From Candidatus Helarchaeota archaeon (GTDB taxonomy: Archaea; Asgardarchaeota; Lokiarchaeia; Helarchaeales; RDOG01): a stretch of 64,000 nt of DNA. The stretch spans positions 1,339,726 to 1,403,725 of the forward strand of contig JAHPZH010000002.1 in the NCBI GenBank assembly GCA_019058315.1, written 5' to 3'. Each line of letters starts with the position of its first letter. Positions within the stretch are counted from its first letter, which is position 1. The translations under genes were made by a program, and so were the position numbers. Shown piece after piece: positions 48,770 to 58,337 of this stretch. The notes beneath the pieces were generated by a model, which worked only from the letters and a program-made list of their open reading frames with translations, was not told the DNA's origin and made no database searches.

Positions 48770-50065
48770 ATGCAAAATAAAGCAATTATTATCGGAAATG
48801 GACTTGCTGCATTACAAGCAGCAATTGAATTAGCTGATTTAGGGGTCAAAGTAAGTCTCATTTCCAATCAAGACTCTTTAGGAGGTAATGCCAAGAATTT
48901 ATACAAGGCATTTCCAACAGATGATTGTTTTTACTGTATTAGTTCGATAAAGGAAAAATGTGGTATTAGAAAATGCTTTTATCGTGCAGGAATATGGGAA
49001 CATCCAAATATTGTAGTTTATTTAGATTCACAAATTTCAAAAATTGAAGGTGAAATAGGAAATTTTAAAATTGCCCTTAAACAAAACCCCCAGTATATTG
49101 ACCATAATAAATGCATTCAATGTGGGGAATGTGAACGTATATGCCCAATATTAATGGATATTGATGATGAATTGGGAATTAGAAAAAGAAAAGCAATTTA
49201 TCATAGATTACAAAATATTCCATATTCTTATTTCATTCAGAGAGAATATTGCGATTCAAATTGTACAAAATGTGAAGAAATCTGCCCTATAAATGCTATT
49301 AATTTAAATTCCTCATCTGAAAATCATAATTTAACAGCTAGTATAATCATAATCGCCAGTTCTTATTCCGAATATAACCCTTCTGAATTAAAAGAATATC
49401 ATTACGGTGAGTTTCCTAATGTTATTACTCAAGTTCAATTAGCTAGAATGTTAGATCCTACTGGTCCGACTCAAGGAAAATTAGTAAGAATGACCGATTT
49501 AAAACCAGCAAAGAAGATTTTAATGTTACAATGCGTCGGATCACGGGATGACAATACAAATAAATATTGTAGTGAGATATGTTGCACTTTTGCGTGCAAA
49601 CATGCCGAAATTATAAAAAAAGAACGTGAAAATCAAGCGCAAATAACTATTGTATACAAAGATATTAGAACAGATGGATTTTATGAGATAAATTATAGAA
49701 ATTGTAGAGAATTGGGAATTGATTTCTTAAAAGGTCACATATCTGATATTGTAGAAAAAGACAATACATTACAAATTTTAGTTTTTGATGTTATTTTAAA
49801 TAGGCATATCGAATTTGAAGTGGATTTATTAATTTTAACTTGTGCTTTAGTTCCCTCCGATCTTTCTAAATCGATTATGAACCAATTTAATATCGAATTA
49901 AAGGAAAATGGATTTCCCAATACGAGTTTTGATCTAATTGAAAGTTCAAGAAAGGGAATATTTCTATGCGGTTCTTCAATTAAGCCAATTTCAATTCCAG
50001 AATCAATTAATCTGGCAAAGGCAGCTGCATTTAAAGCATTTCAAAGTTTAAGGAGTGATAGTTGA
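48770..50065 (+). CDS. HdrA-like flavoprotein, N-terminal half of a split tandem HdrA
   Basis: AIIIGNGLAALQAAIELADLG...AFPTDDCFYCISSIKEKCGIRKC; CIQCGECERICP; LQCVGSRDDNTNKYCSEICC; aligns with first half of tandem HdrAs. Confidence 0.85.
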   Translation: MQNKAIIIGNGLAALQAAIELADLGVKVSLISNQDSLGGNAKNLYKAFPTDDCFYCISSIKEKCGIRKCFYRAGIWEHPNIVVYLDSQISKIEGEIGNFKIALKQNPQYIDHNKCIQCGECERICPILMDIDDELGIRKRKAIYHRLQNIPYSYFIQREYCDSNCTKCEEICPINAINLNSSSENHNLTASIIIIASSYSEYNPSELKEYHYGEFPNVITQVQLARMLDPTGPTQGKLVRMTDLKPAKKILMLQCVGSRDDNTNKYCSEICCTFACKHAEIIKKERENQAQITIVYKDIRTDGFYEINYRNCRELGIDFLKGHISDIVEKDNTLQILVFDVILNRHIEFEVDLLILTCALVPSDLSKSIMNQFNIELKENGFPNTSFDLIESSRKGIFLCGSSIKPISIPESINLAKAAAFKAFQSLRSDS

Positions 50066-52208
50066 AAAAATGGATAGAGATTCTAGCAAAATTCCGGTTT
50101 TTATTTGTACTTGCGGAGACAAATTAAAAGAAAAATTAGATTATGAAAAAATAAGAAAAGAAATTCAGGAATTTCATTCTCCCAACCCGGTTAAAATACT
50201 TAAATTTCTGTGTATTGAGGAAGATAAAAATAAAATTCTCGAGACTTTAGATAAATCTACAAATAAATTTGTTGTTGCAGCTTGTACACCACAGAAATTA
50301 GAATATGAATTAAGAACATTTTTAAGAACTCATGGAAAAGACCCATTTTCATTTGATATTGCAAATATTCGTGAGCATTGTGCTTGGGTGCATGAAAATA
50401 AAGCCCTTGCAACCGAAAAAGCAATTGCTTTAATTAAATCTTCAATAGAAAGAATAAAATATGCTCCAAAAATTAATGAAGATAAAATCAAGATTCAAAA
50501 ACATGTCCTAATTATTGGAGCAGGCATTTCTGGACTACAAACTGCTATAAACCTAAAATCTTTGGGTTATAAAGTTGTAGTATTGGAAAAAGAATCTTCA
50601 GCAGGTGGACATGTTGGTAAATTATCTAAAATTTATCCATTTGGCATAAAAGGTAAGGTATTAATTGATGAGAAATTGGATTTAATTGAAAAAAATAATA
50701 TTAATATCATATACAATTGTCAAGTCAATTGGATTAGCGGTTCATTTGGTAATTTTAAATGCAATATAACAATAGATTCAGGGGAAGAACAAATTAAAAA
50801 CACCTCTGCAATTGTTATAGCTACTGGTCATAAAGTATTTGAACCTAATAACCTTTTACAATATAAATATGGAATATCACCTGATATTATAACACTTTTC
50901 GAACTATCAAATATTTTAAATAATAATAGTTCGTCAAAAAAAGAATTAATTAGATTAAGTAACGGAAAACCAGTTAAAAATATTCTTATGGTTCAATGTG
51001 TAGGCTCTAGAGATGTTAACAATTTTGAATACTGCAGTAAATATTGTTGTACCTCAGCTATAGATCATGCCATTGAAGTAAAGGAGAAATTTAAAGATGT
51101 TAATATTACCATAAATTACTTCGATATCCGCACACCATTTGAACAAGAGGCAATATATCGTGAAGCTAGGGGACTGGGAATTGATTTTTTCAGGGGTAAA
51201 ATCGGGGAGATAAGTATTGATGATAACAATCAATTAATTACTCAAGCTATGGATACTATAATTGGAAATTTAGTAGAATTAAAAAGTGATTTAGTAGTTT
51301 TGTCTACTGCATTAATACCTAATCTAGAAAATAATCAATTATTCGAATTATTAAATTTAGAATTCAGAAATGGAGGGTTTATTAAAGAATATTATGATAA
51401 ATTGAAAAAACTAGAAACAAAAAGAAAAGGAATCTATGTCTGTGGAACAGTTTCTGGTCCAAAAACAATTCCACAGTGCATTTATGAAGCTCATGCTGTT
51501 AGTTTAAAAGTTTTTCAAGAAATAGGGGATGGAGAAATAACAAAAAATCTAACGGTTACCACCATAGATGAAGATTTATGTAATGGTTGCGAACTTTGTG
51601 CGAGAATTTGCCCTTTTAACATTCCAATCATGAAAGAAGTGGGGAACGAATTAAAAGCTGAAATAGATCCCTTTAGTTGCAAGGGCTGTGGAATTTGTGC
51701 TAGTATTTGTCCAACAGGAGCAGCACAATTACAGACAAACTTAAGGGATCAATTAATTATACAAATAAAAGCCATTTTAAAAGATATAAAGGAATCAAAA
51801 GATTCCATAATCTTGGGATTTGTTTGTGATGAATGTGGGTACGCTACAATAGATGCAGCTGGTATATTGAATACACCATATTCAGAAAAGGTGAGATTCA
51901 TTAGATTACCTTGTATTGGGCGTCTTTCCCTACTGGATATATTTACTGCATTTGCAGAAGGTGCAAGTGGAGTTCTACTTATTGGATGTGCAAAAGAAAG
52001 ATGCCATTATCTTAAAGGAAGTTCAAAAACTGAAATTGAAGTCGCAATTACAAAGGAGATTTTGAAGGAAATAGGCTGGGAGCCTGAAAGAATTGAATAT
52101 CATGGTATGTTTCATGCAGAACCAGAGAAATTTCTTAATGCAGTGAAAGAAATGGTTGAAAAGATGAATAAATTGGGTATTACCAAGATTTTAAAAAATA
52201 AGGAATGA
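50055..52208 (+). CDS. HdrA-MvhD fusion, C-terminal half of the split tandem HdrA
   Basis: VFICTCGDKLKE; HVLIIGAGISGLQTAINLKSLG; CNGCELCARICP/CKGCGICASICP; FVCDECGYATIDAAG...RLPCIGRLS...GCAKERCHY. Confidence 0.9.
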   Translation: MIVEKMDRDSSKIPVFICTCGDKLKEKLDYEKIRKEIQEFHSPNPVKILKFLCIEEDKNKILETLDKSTNKFVVAACTPQKLEYELRTFLRTHGKDPFSFDIANIREHCAWVHENKALATEKAIALIKSSIERIKYAPKINEDKIKIQKHVLIIGAGISGLQTAINLKSLGYKVVVLEKESSAGGHVGKLSKIYPFGIKGKVLIDEKLDLIEKNNINIIYNCQVNWISGSFGNFKCNITIDSGEEQIKNTSAIVIATGHKVFEPNNLLQYKYGISPDIITLFELSNILNNNSSSKKELIRLSNGKPVKNILMVQCVGSRDVNNFEYCSKYCCTSAIDHAIEVKEKFKDVNITINYFDIRTPFEQEAIYREARGLGIDFFRGKIGEISIDDNNQLITQAMDTIIGNLVELKSDLVVLSTALIPNLENNQLFELLNLEFRNGGFIKEYYDKLKKLETKRKGIYVCGTVSGPKTIPQCIYEAHAVSLKVFQEIGDGEITKNLTVTTIDEDLCNGCELCARICPFNIPIMKEVGNELKAEIDPFSCKGCGICASICPTGAAQLQTNLRDQLIIQIKAILKDIKESKDSIILGFVCDECGYATIDAAGILNTPYSEKVRFIRLPCIGRLSLLDIFTAFAEGASGVLLIGCAKERCHYLKGSSKTEIEVAITKEILKEIGWEPERIEYHGMFHAEPEKFLNAVKEMVEKMNKLGITKILKNKE

Positions 52209-54442
52209 TGGATGATATGGGTATTCCAGTTGACATTGCACCAAAAAGAAAGATTTTTTATGAATTACTCATAAAAATTCTGAAATTACAACAAAAAGAA
52301 GAAATTGAGATCGAATTCGAAGACCTAAAAACACTCGAATCGAATTTAAAAGAATTCAAAAATGAATTTCCAAAATTTAATTCCAATTTATTATCAAAAA
52401 TTGAAGATTTTCTACATAAATTAAACGTTTTAGAAAAAGTTAACAATCAACTATTTTTAAAAGAAACAATAGAGAAATTAAATCAAGTCGAAATTAAAAC
52501 AGATATTGAAAAAAACGCAATTTTTAAATTAAAAGAATTAATTGAAACAAGAATTAATACTATTGAGGGAACAGTTGCCCAAATTTCAATAGATAAAAAA
52601 GTAATTTCATTGTTGCTTAAAGATATTAAAAATATTACAGATTTATTAAATTCAAAAATTAAACCTGTTTATGAGCATTTTCTTAAAAAACAAAGCATAA
52701 AAGAAGACGAATTAAATAAAATTTTAGATAATTATATTCAAATTAAAGAAATTACGGAATTTAAAGAATTTCAAGAGAAATTTAAATTAATTTCAAGAAT
52801 AATGCGTGATAAAGGACTAATTTATTCTGTTTCTCAAATAAATAAATCGTTAAATGAAAGTAAAATCGATGATAAACGTGCAAATGTTCTACTTCATAAA
52901 AATATATTCCCTAAATTGGATCAAGCGATAATTTTATTCATCATTAATACACTCGGTCCTCAAACAATAGAGGATCTATACCAAAAAACAGGAATTGCAA
53001 AAGATAGATTATTTCAAGGAATTCTTAGAATTCTAGATAGAAAAGAAATTGAAATCTTAAAGGAAAAAGAAGGACAACCTGTTTATACTAAAATTAAATT
53101 AAAATCAAATATACTTGAATCAATAGATAAGAATTTGAAAATAATTATTAATATTAGAGACAAAATCGATCAAGATTCTGAATTATTTAACAAAATCATA
53201 GAAAATTTAAATGAATTTAGACAATATTTGGATTCAATTGATGAATTTGATGAAAAAATCTTCCAAGATTCTATTTTTAAATTAAAATCTAGTGTTCAAA
53301 AATTAATAAACTTGATTCCTCAATTTTCTCTTGACAAGAAAGAGGAAAAGATAATAGATAGAATTGATGGTATGATTGAAGCCCTCAAGCTTTATCGCCT
53401 TAATTTAACATTTGAGAAAAGAGAAAATTTAAAGGAAATCAGTACAGAACTAAAATATAAAGTATCTAAATTAATTTTAGATTCTATGGATCAAGATTTC
53501 GAAAGGGGACAAATAATAGCTACTATAAAAAAGAAAGGTCCATTAAATATAATTGACCTTTCTAAAGCTACCGGTCTACAAAGAGATAAGATATATTCTC
53601 ATATGATTCAATTAAAAACTGATAATAGAATTAAAATAATAGGTTCTAAAGAAGGATATGATTTATACGATGTTTCTAGAGTTAAAACTGAAGAAGAAAA
53701 ACTAATTGAAGATTTTTTAAATATCATTCTCGAATTCAAAATCATTCAAACAAACTATGAAAATGCGATATTAGATGTTAAATTTAATCTTGATAAAATT
53801 AACCTTTATTTGGAACAATTCCTTCAAAAATTAAATAATATAGTAAATATAAAATTCTTAAATCAACAATTTAGCGAAGAAATCTATAAAGAATACTCAA
53901 AAAGAGTTAAGGGAGTAATAGATACACTTACCAGTATTAAAGGGAAGGTCAAGGTTAAAAAAGCCGAAATTAATTTTGACGAATTAGTTCCTATTTTAGT
54001 GCCTTCAACAGAAGATGAATTTTCACATTTAATAGAACCAAAGCAACTGATAGGCTTTGGTACTATAAAAAGTAATGAAAAGAGATGCTTATCTTGCCGC
54101 AGTTGCCAAGATATATGTGAAGAATCAGCTGTAACCTTAAAAAATGTCTGGAATTTACCGCTTATTTTTGAGCTTTCAGAAGAAGAATTGAATGATCTTC
54201 CAGGATCAAAAAAGATGTTATTTAATATCATAAAAAAAATTGCCCAAAAGAAACCTTCGAATATAATCAATATACCTGATGGGGCAATAGGATATGGAAG
54301 ACCCGAATTTGAGCCGATTAAATGCATCGCTTGTAAAAAATGTGTTGAAAGATGCCCAAATGAGGCAATAGAATTTGAAGAAGTGTGGAATTTTCCAGAA
54401 ATTATCAAATCAGCCTCTAAATCCTTAACTATGGAGGATTAA
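52205..54442 (+). CDS. hybrid protein: long coiled-coil, two winged-helix-like segments and C-terminal ferredoxin motifs
   Basis: GPQTIEDLYQKTGIAKDRLFQGILRIL and GPLNIIDLSKATGLQRDKIYSHMIQL HTH-like; CLSCRSCQDICEE and CIACKKCVERCP. Confidence 0.75.
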   Translation: MMDDMGIPVDIAPKRKIFYELLIKILKLQQKEEIEIEFEDLKTLESNLKEFKNEFPKFNSNLLSKIEDFLHKLNVLEKVNNQLFLKETIEKLNQVEIKTDIEKNAIFKLKELIETRINTIEGTVAQISIDKKVISLLLKDIKNITDLLNSKIKPVYEHFLKKQSIKEDELNKILDNYIQIKEITEFKEFQEKFKLISRIMRDKGLIYSVSQINKSLNESKIDDKRANVLLHKNIFPKLDQAIILFIINTLGPQTIEDLYQKTGIAKDRLFQGILRILDRKEIEILKEKEGQPVYTKIKLKSNILESIDKNLKIIINIRDKIDQDSELFNKIIENLNEFRQYLDSIDEFDEKIFQDSIFKLKSSVQKLINLIPQFSLDKKEEKIIDRIDGMIEALKLYRLNLTFEKRENLKEISTELKYKVSKLILDSMDQDFERGQIIATIKKKGPLNIIDLSKATGLQRDKIYSHMIQLKTDNRIKIIGSKEGYDLYDVSRVKTEEEKLIEDFLNIILEFKIIQTNYENAILDVKFNLDKINLYLEQFLQKLNNIVNIKFLNQQFSEEIYKEYSKRVKGVIDTLTSIKGKVKVKKAEINFDELVPILVPSTEDEFSHLIEPKQLIGFGTIKSNEKRCLSCRSCQDICEESAVTLKNVWNLPLIFELSEEELNDLPGSKKMLFNIIKKIAQKKPSNIINIPDGAIGYGRPEFEPIKCIACKKCVERCPNEAIEFEEVWNFPEIIKSASKSLTMED

Positions 54443-54443
54443 A

Positions 54444-54980
54444 ATGACAGATATTAATTCAGATATAGAATTAAAAGAACCAATAAAAATGGAAGATGTA
54501 GATCCTGAATTTAAGTATGAAATTGCCGACACTGATGAAGGTAAAACTATCTTATATTGCTATCAATGTGGTACCTGTTCAAGTAGTTGCCAGAGTGCAT
54601 GTGCTGATTTATATCCTCATCAAATAATTCGAATGGCATTACTTGGACTAAAAAAAGAAGTGTTGAATTCAAAATCCATATGGATATGTACAACCTGCTA
54701 TGATTGCATAGAACGCTGTCCACAAGGAGTTGAAGTTGCAAATGTGCTTTTTGCGATTAAAAATATTGCCGTAAAAGAAAACATTATCCCTAAAGGTTTT
54801 AAATTATTTGCAAAAAATATTTTCAGGATGGGTAGGGGCGCTGAAATTACAGATATGCAAGAAGATGAAAGAGATGATTTGGATCTGCCACCAGTTCCAA
54901 AAGTCGATAAAGAAGCCATTAAAAAAATGTTAAAAAAAGTAAATTTTGAGGAAATGATTGAATCTAAAGAAGGAAAATAA
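54444..54980 (+). CDS. hdrC: heterodisulfide reductase subunit C-like (second copy)
   Basis: YCYQCGTCSSSCQSACADLYPHQIIRMALLGLKKEVLNSKSIWICTTCYDCIERCPQGVEVANVLFAIKNIA. Confidence 0.9.
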   Translation: MTDINSDIELKEPIKMEDVDPEFKYEIADTDEGKTILYCYQCGTCSSSCQSACADLYPHQIIRMALLGLKKEVLNSKSIWICTTCYDCIERCPQGVEVANVLFAIKNIAVKENIIPKGFKLFAKNIFRMGRGAEITDMQEDERDDLDLPPVPKVDKEAIKKMLKKVNFEEMIESKEGK

Positions 54981-54982
54981 AA

Positions 54983-55861
54983 ATGAAATATGCTTATTAC
55001 TTAGGTTGCACTGTTCCTGCAAGAGTTAATCAATATGACGCAGCAGTTCGTAAATCTTCTGAAAAATTAGATATTGAGTTAATTGATATAGAAGGGGCAG
55101 GTTGTTGTGGTCCAGTTAACATTAAATCTGTAAATTATAAAGCTTGGATACTATTAGGTGCAAGAAATATCGCCTTAGCTGAAAAAATGGGTTTGGATAT
55201 CGTTACTCTATGTAATGGATGCTATTCAACTATGAAAGAAGTTGATCATTATTTAAAGAATAATGGAACCTTATTAAAAGAAGTTAATGAAATTTTAAAA
55301 GAAGAAAATCTATCATTTTCTGGAAAAATTAAAATTAAACAATATATAGAAATTATTTTGGATTTTGGGCTCGATAAAATCAAACAAAAATTCGTAAAAT
55401 CTTGTGATGGACTTAAAACTGCCGTACATTATGGCTGTCATTTGTTAAAACCCTCTAATGTGGCACAACTAGATAATCCAGAAAGTCCACAAATATTAGA
55501 TCAATTAACAGAGCTTACTGGAGCAAAAAGCATCGACTGGCAATATAAAAATAAATGCTGCGGTGCTCCAGTTTTAGCAATAAATGAAAAACTCGCTTTA
55601 AAAATGATGCATGAAAAATTAATTGGTGCAAAAAACGCTGGAGTAGATTGCTTCGTAACTGTATGCCCCTTTTGTTTTATCGAATTAGATTTAATGCAAC
55701 TTAAGGTGCAAACAGAATTTAAAGAAAAATTTGACATTCCTGTAATTCTATTGCCACAATTGTTTGGATTGGCTATGGGGCTTGAATCTGATGCATTGGG
55801 GCTTGATCTACACCGAATTGAAACTGATATTATTTTAGGATTTTTTAAAAATAAGGATTGA
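54983..55861 (+). CDS. hdrB: heterodisulfide reductase subunit B-like (second copy)
   Basis: GAGCCGPVN...LCNGCYST; HYGCHLLKPSN...NKCCGAPVL...CPFC. Confidence 0.92.
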   Translation: MKYAYYLGCTVPARVNQYDAAVRKSSEKLDIELIDIEGAGCCGPVNIKSVNYKAWILLGARNIALAEKMGLDIVTLCNGCYSTMKEVDHYLKNNGTLLKEVNEILKEENLSFSGKIKIKQYIEIILDFGLDKIKQKFVKSCDGLKTAVHYGCHLLKPSNVAQLDNPESPQILDQLTELTGAKSIDWQYKNKCCGAPVLAINEKLALKMMHEKLIGAKNAGVDCFVTVCPFCFIELDLMQLKVQTEFKEKFDIPVILLPQLFGLAMGLESDALGLDLHRIETDIILGFFKNKD

Positions 55862-55918
55862 ATTTGGAATAAATTTATTTAGAATTAATTTCGTTGACCA
55901 GATGTTTCTCGGTTCTAA

Positions 55919-57052
55919 TCAACGCCAAAGACCGTCAACAAGATTACCATAAATTTGCTGTTCTTTTTCCACTCCATCAATAGAACGAATTCGATTACGA
56001 ACTTTTTTCATCTTAATCGCATTTTCTGGACAATTTGTAGCACAAACGCCACATCCAAGACACAAATCATTGTTTACTATGATTTTTTCGTCATGTTTAG
56101 AAACAGCTTCCATTTGACATTTTTTTACACAAGTTTCACATAAAATACACCGCTCTTGGTCATGTATAGGTGCAAAATTACTTGGGTTAACGTTTTTGAC
56201 ACGAACTTCTTTGGTTGGAATTAAAATACCGCAATGACAAGTACAACAATTACAAAAACCTAGAATTTCGTCATCTCCGCCGGGGATGTTGTGAATTAAA
56301 CCTGCTTCCTCGGTTTTTTTCAGATATTGTATGGTTTCCTCTTTAGTTAAAGGTCTCCCCCAACCTAACTCTAGAAATAATTGTGCTGCTATACCCATAA
56401 AAATGCAGCCCATCTCAGCTGGAGCTTTACTACAAGGATCTCCAGATAATTCTCCCACTAAACGACATGGGCAAGTTACTACAACAAATTTTTCATTTTT
56501 ATTAATAACATTCTCTAAAATTTCATAGGGAAGGACTTGAGATCCGACTTCAACCGATTCATTTATTTCAATAAGTCTATCTTTAGCTTCATACGAAAGT
56601 ATAGTAGTGAAATTCAAATTTTCCCAATCTTTTGCTCTTTGTTTTAACACTTCTTTTGTTTGAAATGCAACTGGGTGCTTGAGTATATATCGGAAAGCTT
56701 TAGCAGCATTTCTAAGATTCTCTTCTGTGTCTTGTTTTGCCCAAAAATAAGCTTCTAATAAATGCGGGAATAAAGGCACTAATCCATATTTAGCACCAAA
56801 TTTTGCTATAGTTTTCTTTTTTGCAGCTTTTAACAAAATTTCTTTTATATGACTTTTAGGTTTTCCTGTTATTTTAACTAATTCTTTTACAGAAATGGAT
56901 TGCCCAACATCTGGAAAATGAGCAAGAATCTCTATATCCTCTTTATTCCAAAAAAGTTTCATTAATTCATAAGTTTTTTCGTGTTTATCTGCGCTATATG
57001 GTCCCAGAGTTAGCTTTTGTCTCACAATTTCGTAAGGATCAGTTTCAGACAT
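55919..57052 (-). CDS. wHTH-like N-terminus + Cys-rich + 2x[4Fe-4S] ferredoxin protein
   Basis: ISVKELVKITGKPKSHIKEILLKAAKKKTIAKFGAKYGL; TCPCRLVGELSGDPCSKAPAEMGC; FCNCCTCHCGIL; CILCETCVKKCQ, CLGCGVCATNCP. Confidence 0.8.
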   Translation of the reverse strand: MSETDPYEIVRQKLTLGPYSADKHEKTYELMKLFWNKEDIEILAHFPDVGQSISVKELVKITGKPKSHIKEILLKAAKKKTIAKFGAKYGLVPLFPHLLEAYFWAKQDTEENLRNAAKAFRYILKHPVAFQTKEVLKQRAKDWENLNFTTILSYEAKDRLIEINESVEVGSQVLPYEILENVINKNEKFVVVTCPCRLVGELSGDPCSKAPAEMGCIFMGIAAQLFLELGWGRPLTKEETIQYLKKTEEAGLIHNIPGGDDEILGFCNCCTCHCGILIPTKEVRVKNVNPSNFAPIHDQERCILCETCVKKCQMEAVSKHDEKIIVNNDLCLGCGVCATNCPENAIKMKKVRNRIRSIDGVEKEQQIYGNLVDGLWR

Positions 57053-57126
57053 ATAAAAACCAACATCATTTATTAATTTTTAAAATTCTCAATTTAAAAA
57101 AGCATCTGATCTTCAAGAGTAACTAA

Positions 57127-58260
57127 TTAACTCATAAGGCCTCCAACAAGGCGATCAAAAATTTTTTCCTCTTCTTTCACATTCTTTACAGATCGGGGTT
57201 TATTTCGGACTTTTTGCATCTTAATAGCATTTTCTGGACAGTTTATAGCACAAACACCACAACCAAGACATAAATCGTAATTTACTATGATTTTTCCATT
57301 TTGTTGAGAAATAGCTTCCATTGGACATATTTTTATACAGTTCTTACATAAAGCACATCGCTCTTGGTTATGTATAGGTGTAAAATTGCTTGGATTGACG
57401 TTCTTGATTCCAAATTCTTTGGTCGGATGTAAAAGACCGCAATGACAAGAACAACAATTACAAAAACCCAGGATTTCAGGACTGTTGCTTGGAAGGTTGT
57501 GAACTAAACCTGCTTCCTCGGTTTTTTTCAGATATTCTAGTGCCTCTTCTCTATTTAAAGGTCTTCCCCAACCTAATTCTACAAATAATTGTGCTGCTAT
57601 TCCTATAATAAAGCAACCCATCTCTGATGTAGCTTTACTACAGGGCTCCCCTGATAATTCTCCTACTAAACGACATGGACAAGTGACTACAGCAAACTTA
57701 TCATTTTTATCAATAACATTTTTTAAGGTTTCATAGGGAAGGACTCGAGATTGGACATTAACCGATTCATTTATTTCAATAAGCCTATCTTTAGCTTCAT
57801 ATGGAAGGATAGGAGTTAAATTCATATCTTCATATCCTTCTGCTCTTTTTTCTAATACTTCTTTTGTTTGAAATGCAAATGGGTTTGTAAACATATAACG
57901 GAAAATTTTGGCAGCGTTTTTAAGATTTTCTTTAGTATCTTTTCTTGCCCATACATAAACTTCTAATAAACCTGGGAATAAAGGAATAAATCCATATTTA
58001 TTTCCAACTCTTGTTATGGTTTTCTTTTCTGCTGCATTCTTTAAAATTTTTTTAATGTGACTTTTTGATTTTCCTGTTTTTTCTATTAATTTTTTTATAG
58101 AAATAGTTTTACCTATATTCGGGAAGTGAGTAAGAATTTCTATATCCTCTTCATTCCAAAAAATTTTAAGTAGTTCATATGTTTTTTCGTGTTTATCTGC
58201 AGCATATGGTCCATAAGTTAGTTTTTGCCGTACAATTTCATAATAATCATTATCAGTCAT
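57127..58260 (-). CDS. wHTH-like + Cys-rich + 2x[4Fe-4S] ferredoxin protein, tandem paralogue
   Basis: Same architecture and 377 aa length: TCPCRLVGELSGEPCSKATSEMGC, FCNCCSCHCGLL, CALCKNCIKICP, CLGCGVCAINCP. Confidence 0.8.
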   Translation of the reverse strand: MTDNDYYEIVRQKLTYGPYAADKHEKTYELLKIFWNEEDIEILTHFPNIGKTISIKKLIEKTGKSKSHIKKILKNAAEKKTITRVGNKYGFIPLFPGLLEVYVWARKDTKENLKNAAKIFRYMFTNPFAFQTKEVLEKRAEGYEDMNLTPILPYEAKDRLIEINESVNVQSRVLPYETLKNVIDKNDKFAVVTCPCRLVGELSGEPCSKATSEMGCFIIGIAAQLFVELGWGRPLNREEALEYLKKTEEAGLVHNLPSNSPEILGFCNCCSCHCGLLHPTKEFGIKNVNPSNFTPIHNQERCALCKNCIKICPMEAISQQNGKIIVNYDLCLGCGVCAINCPENAIKMQKVRNKPRSVKNVKEEEKIFDRLVGGLMS

Positions 58261-58337
58261 ATAAAACCATCATATCAAATATGATATTTTTAGATTTTTT
58301 AACAAATTTAGGATAATTCGCTTCTTTGGTTGGTATT

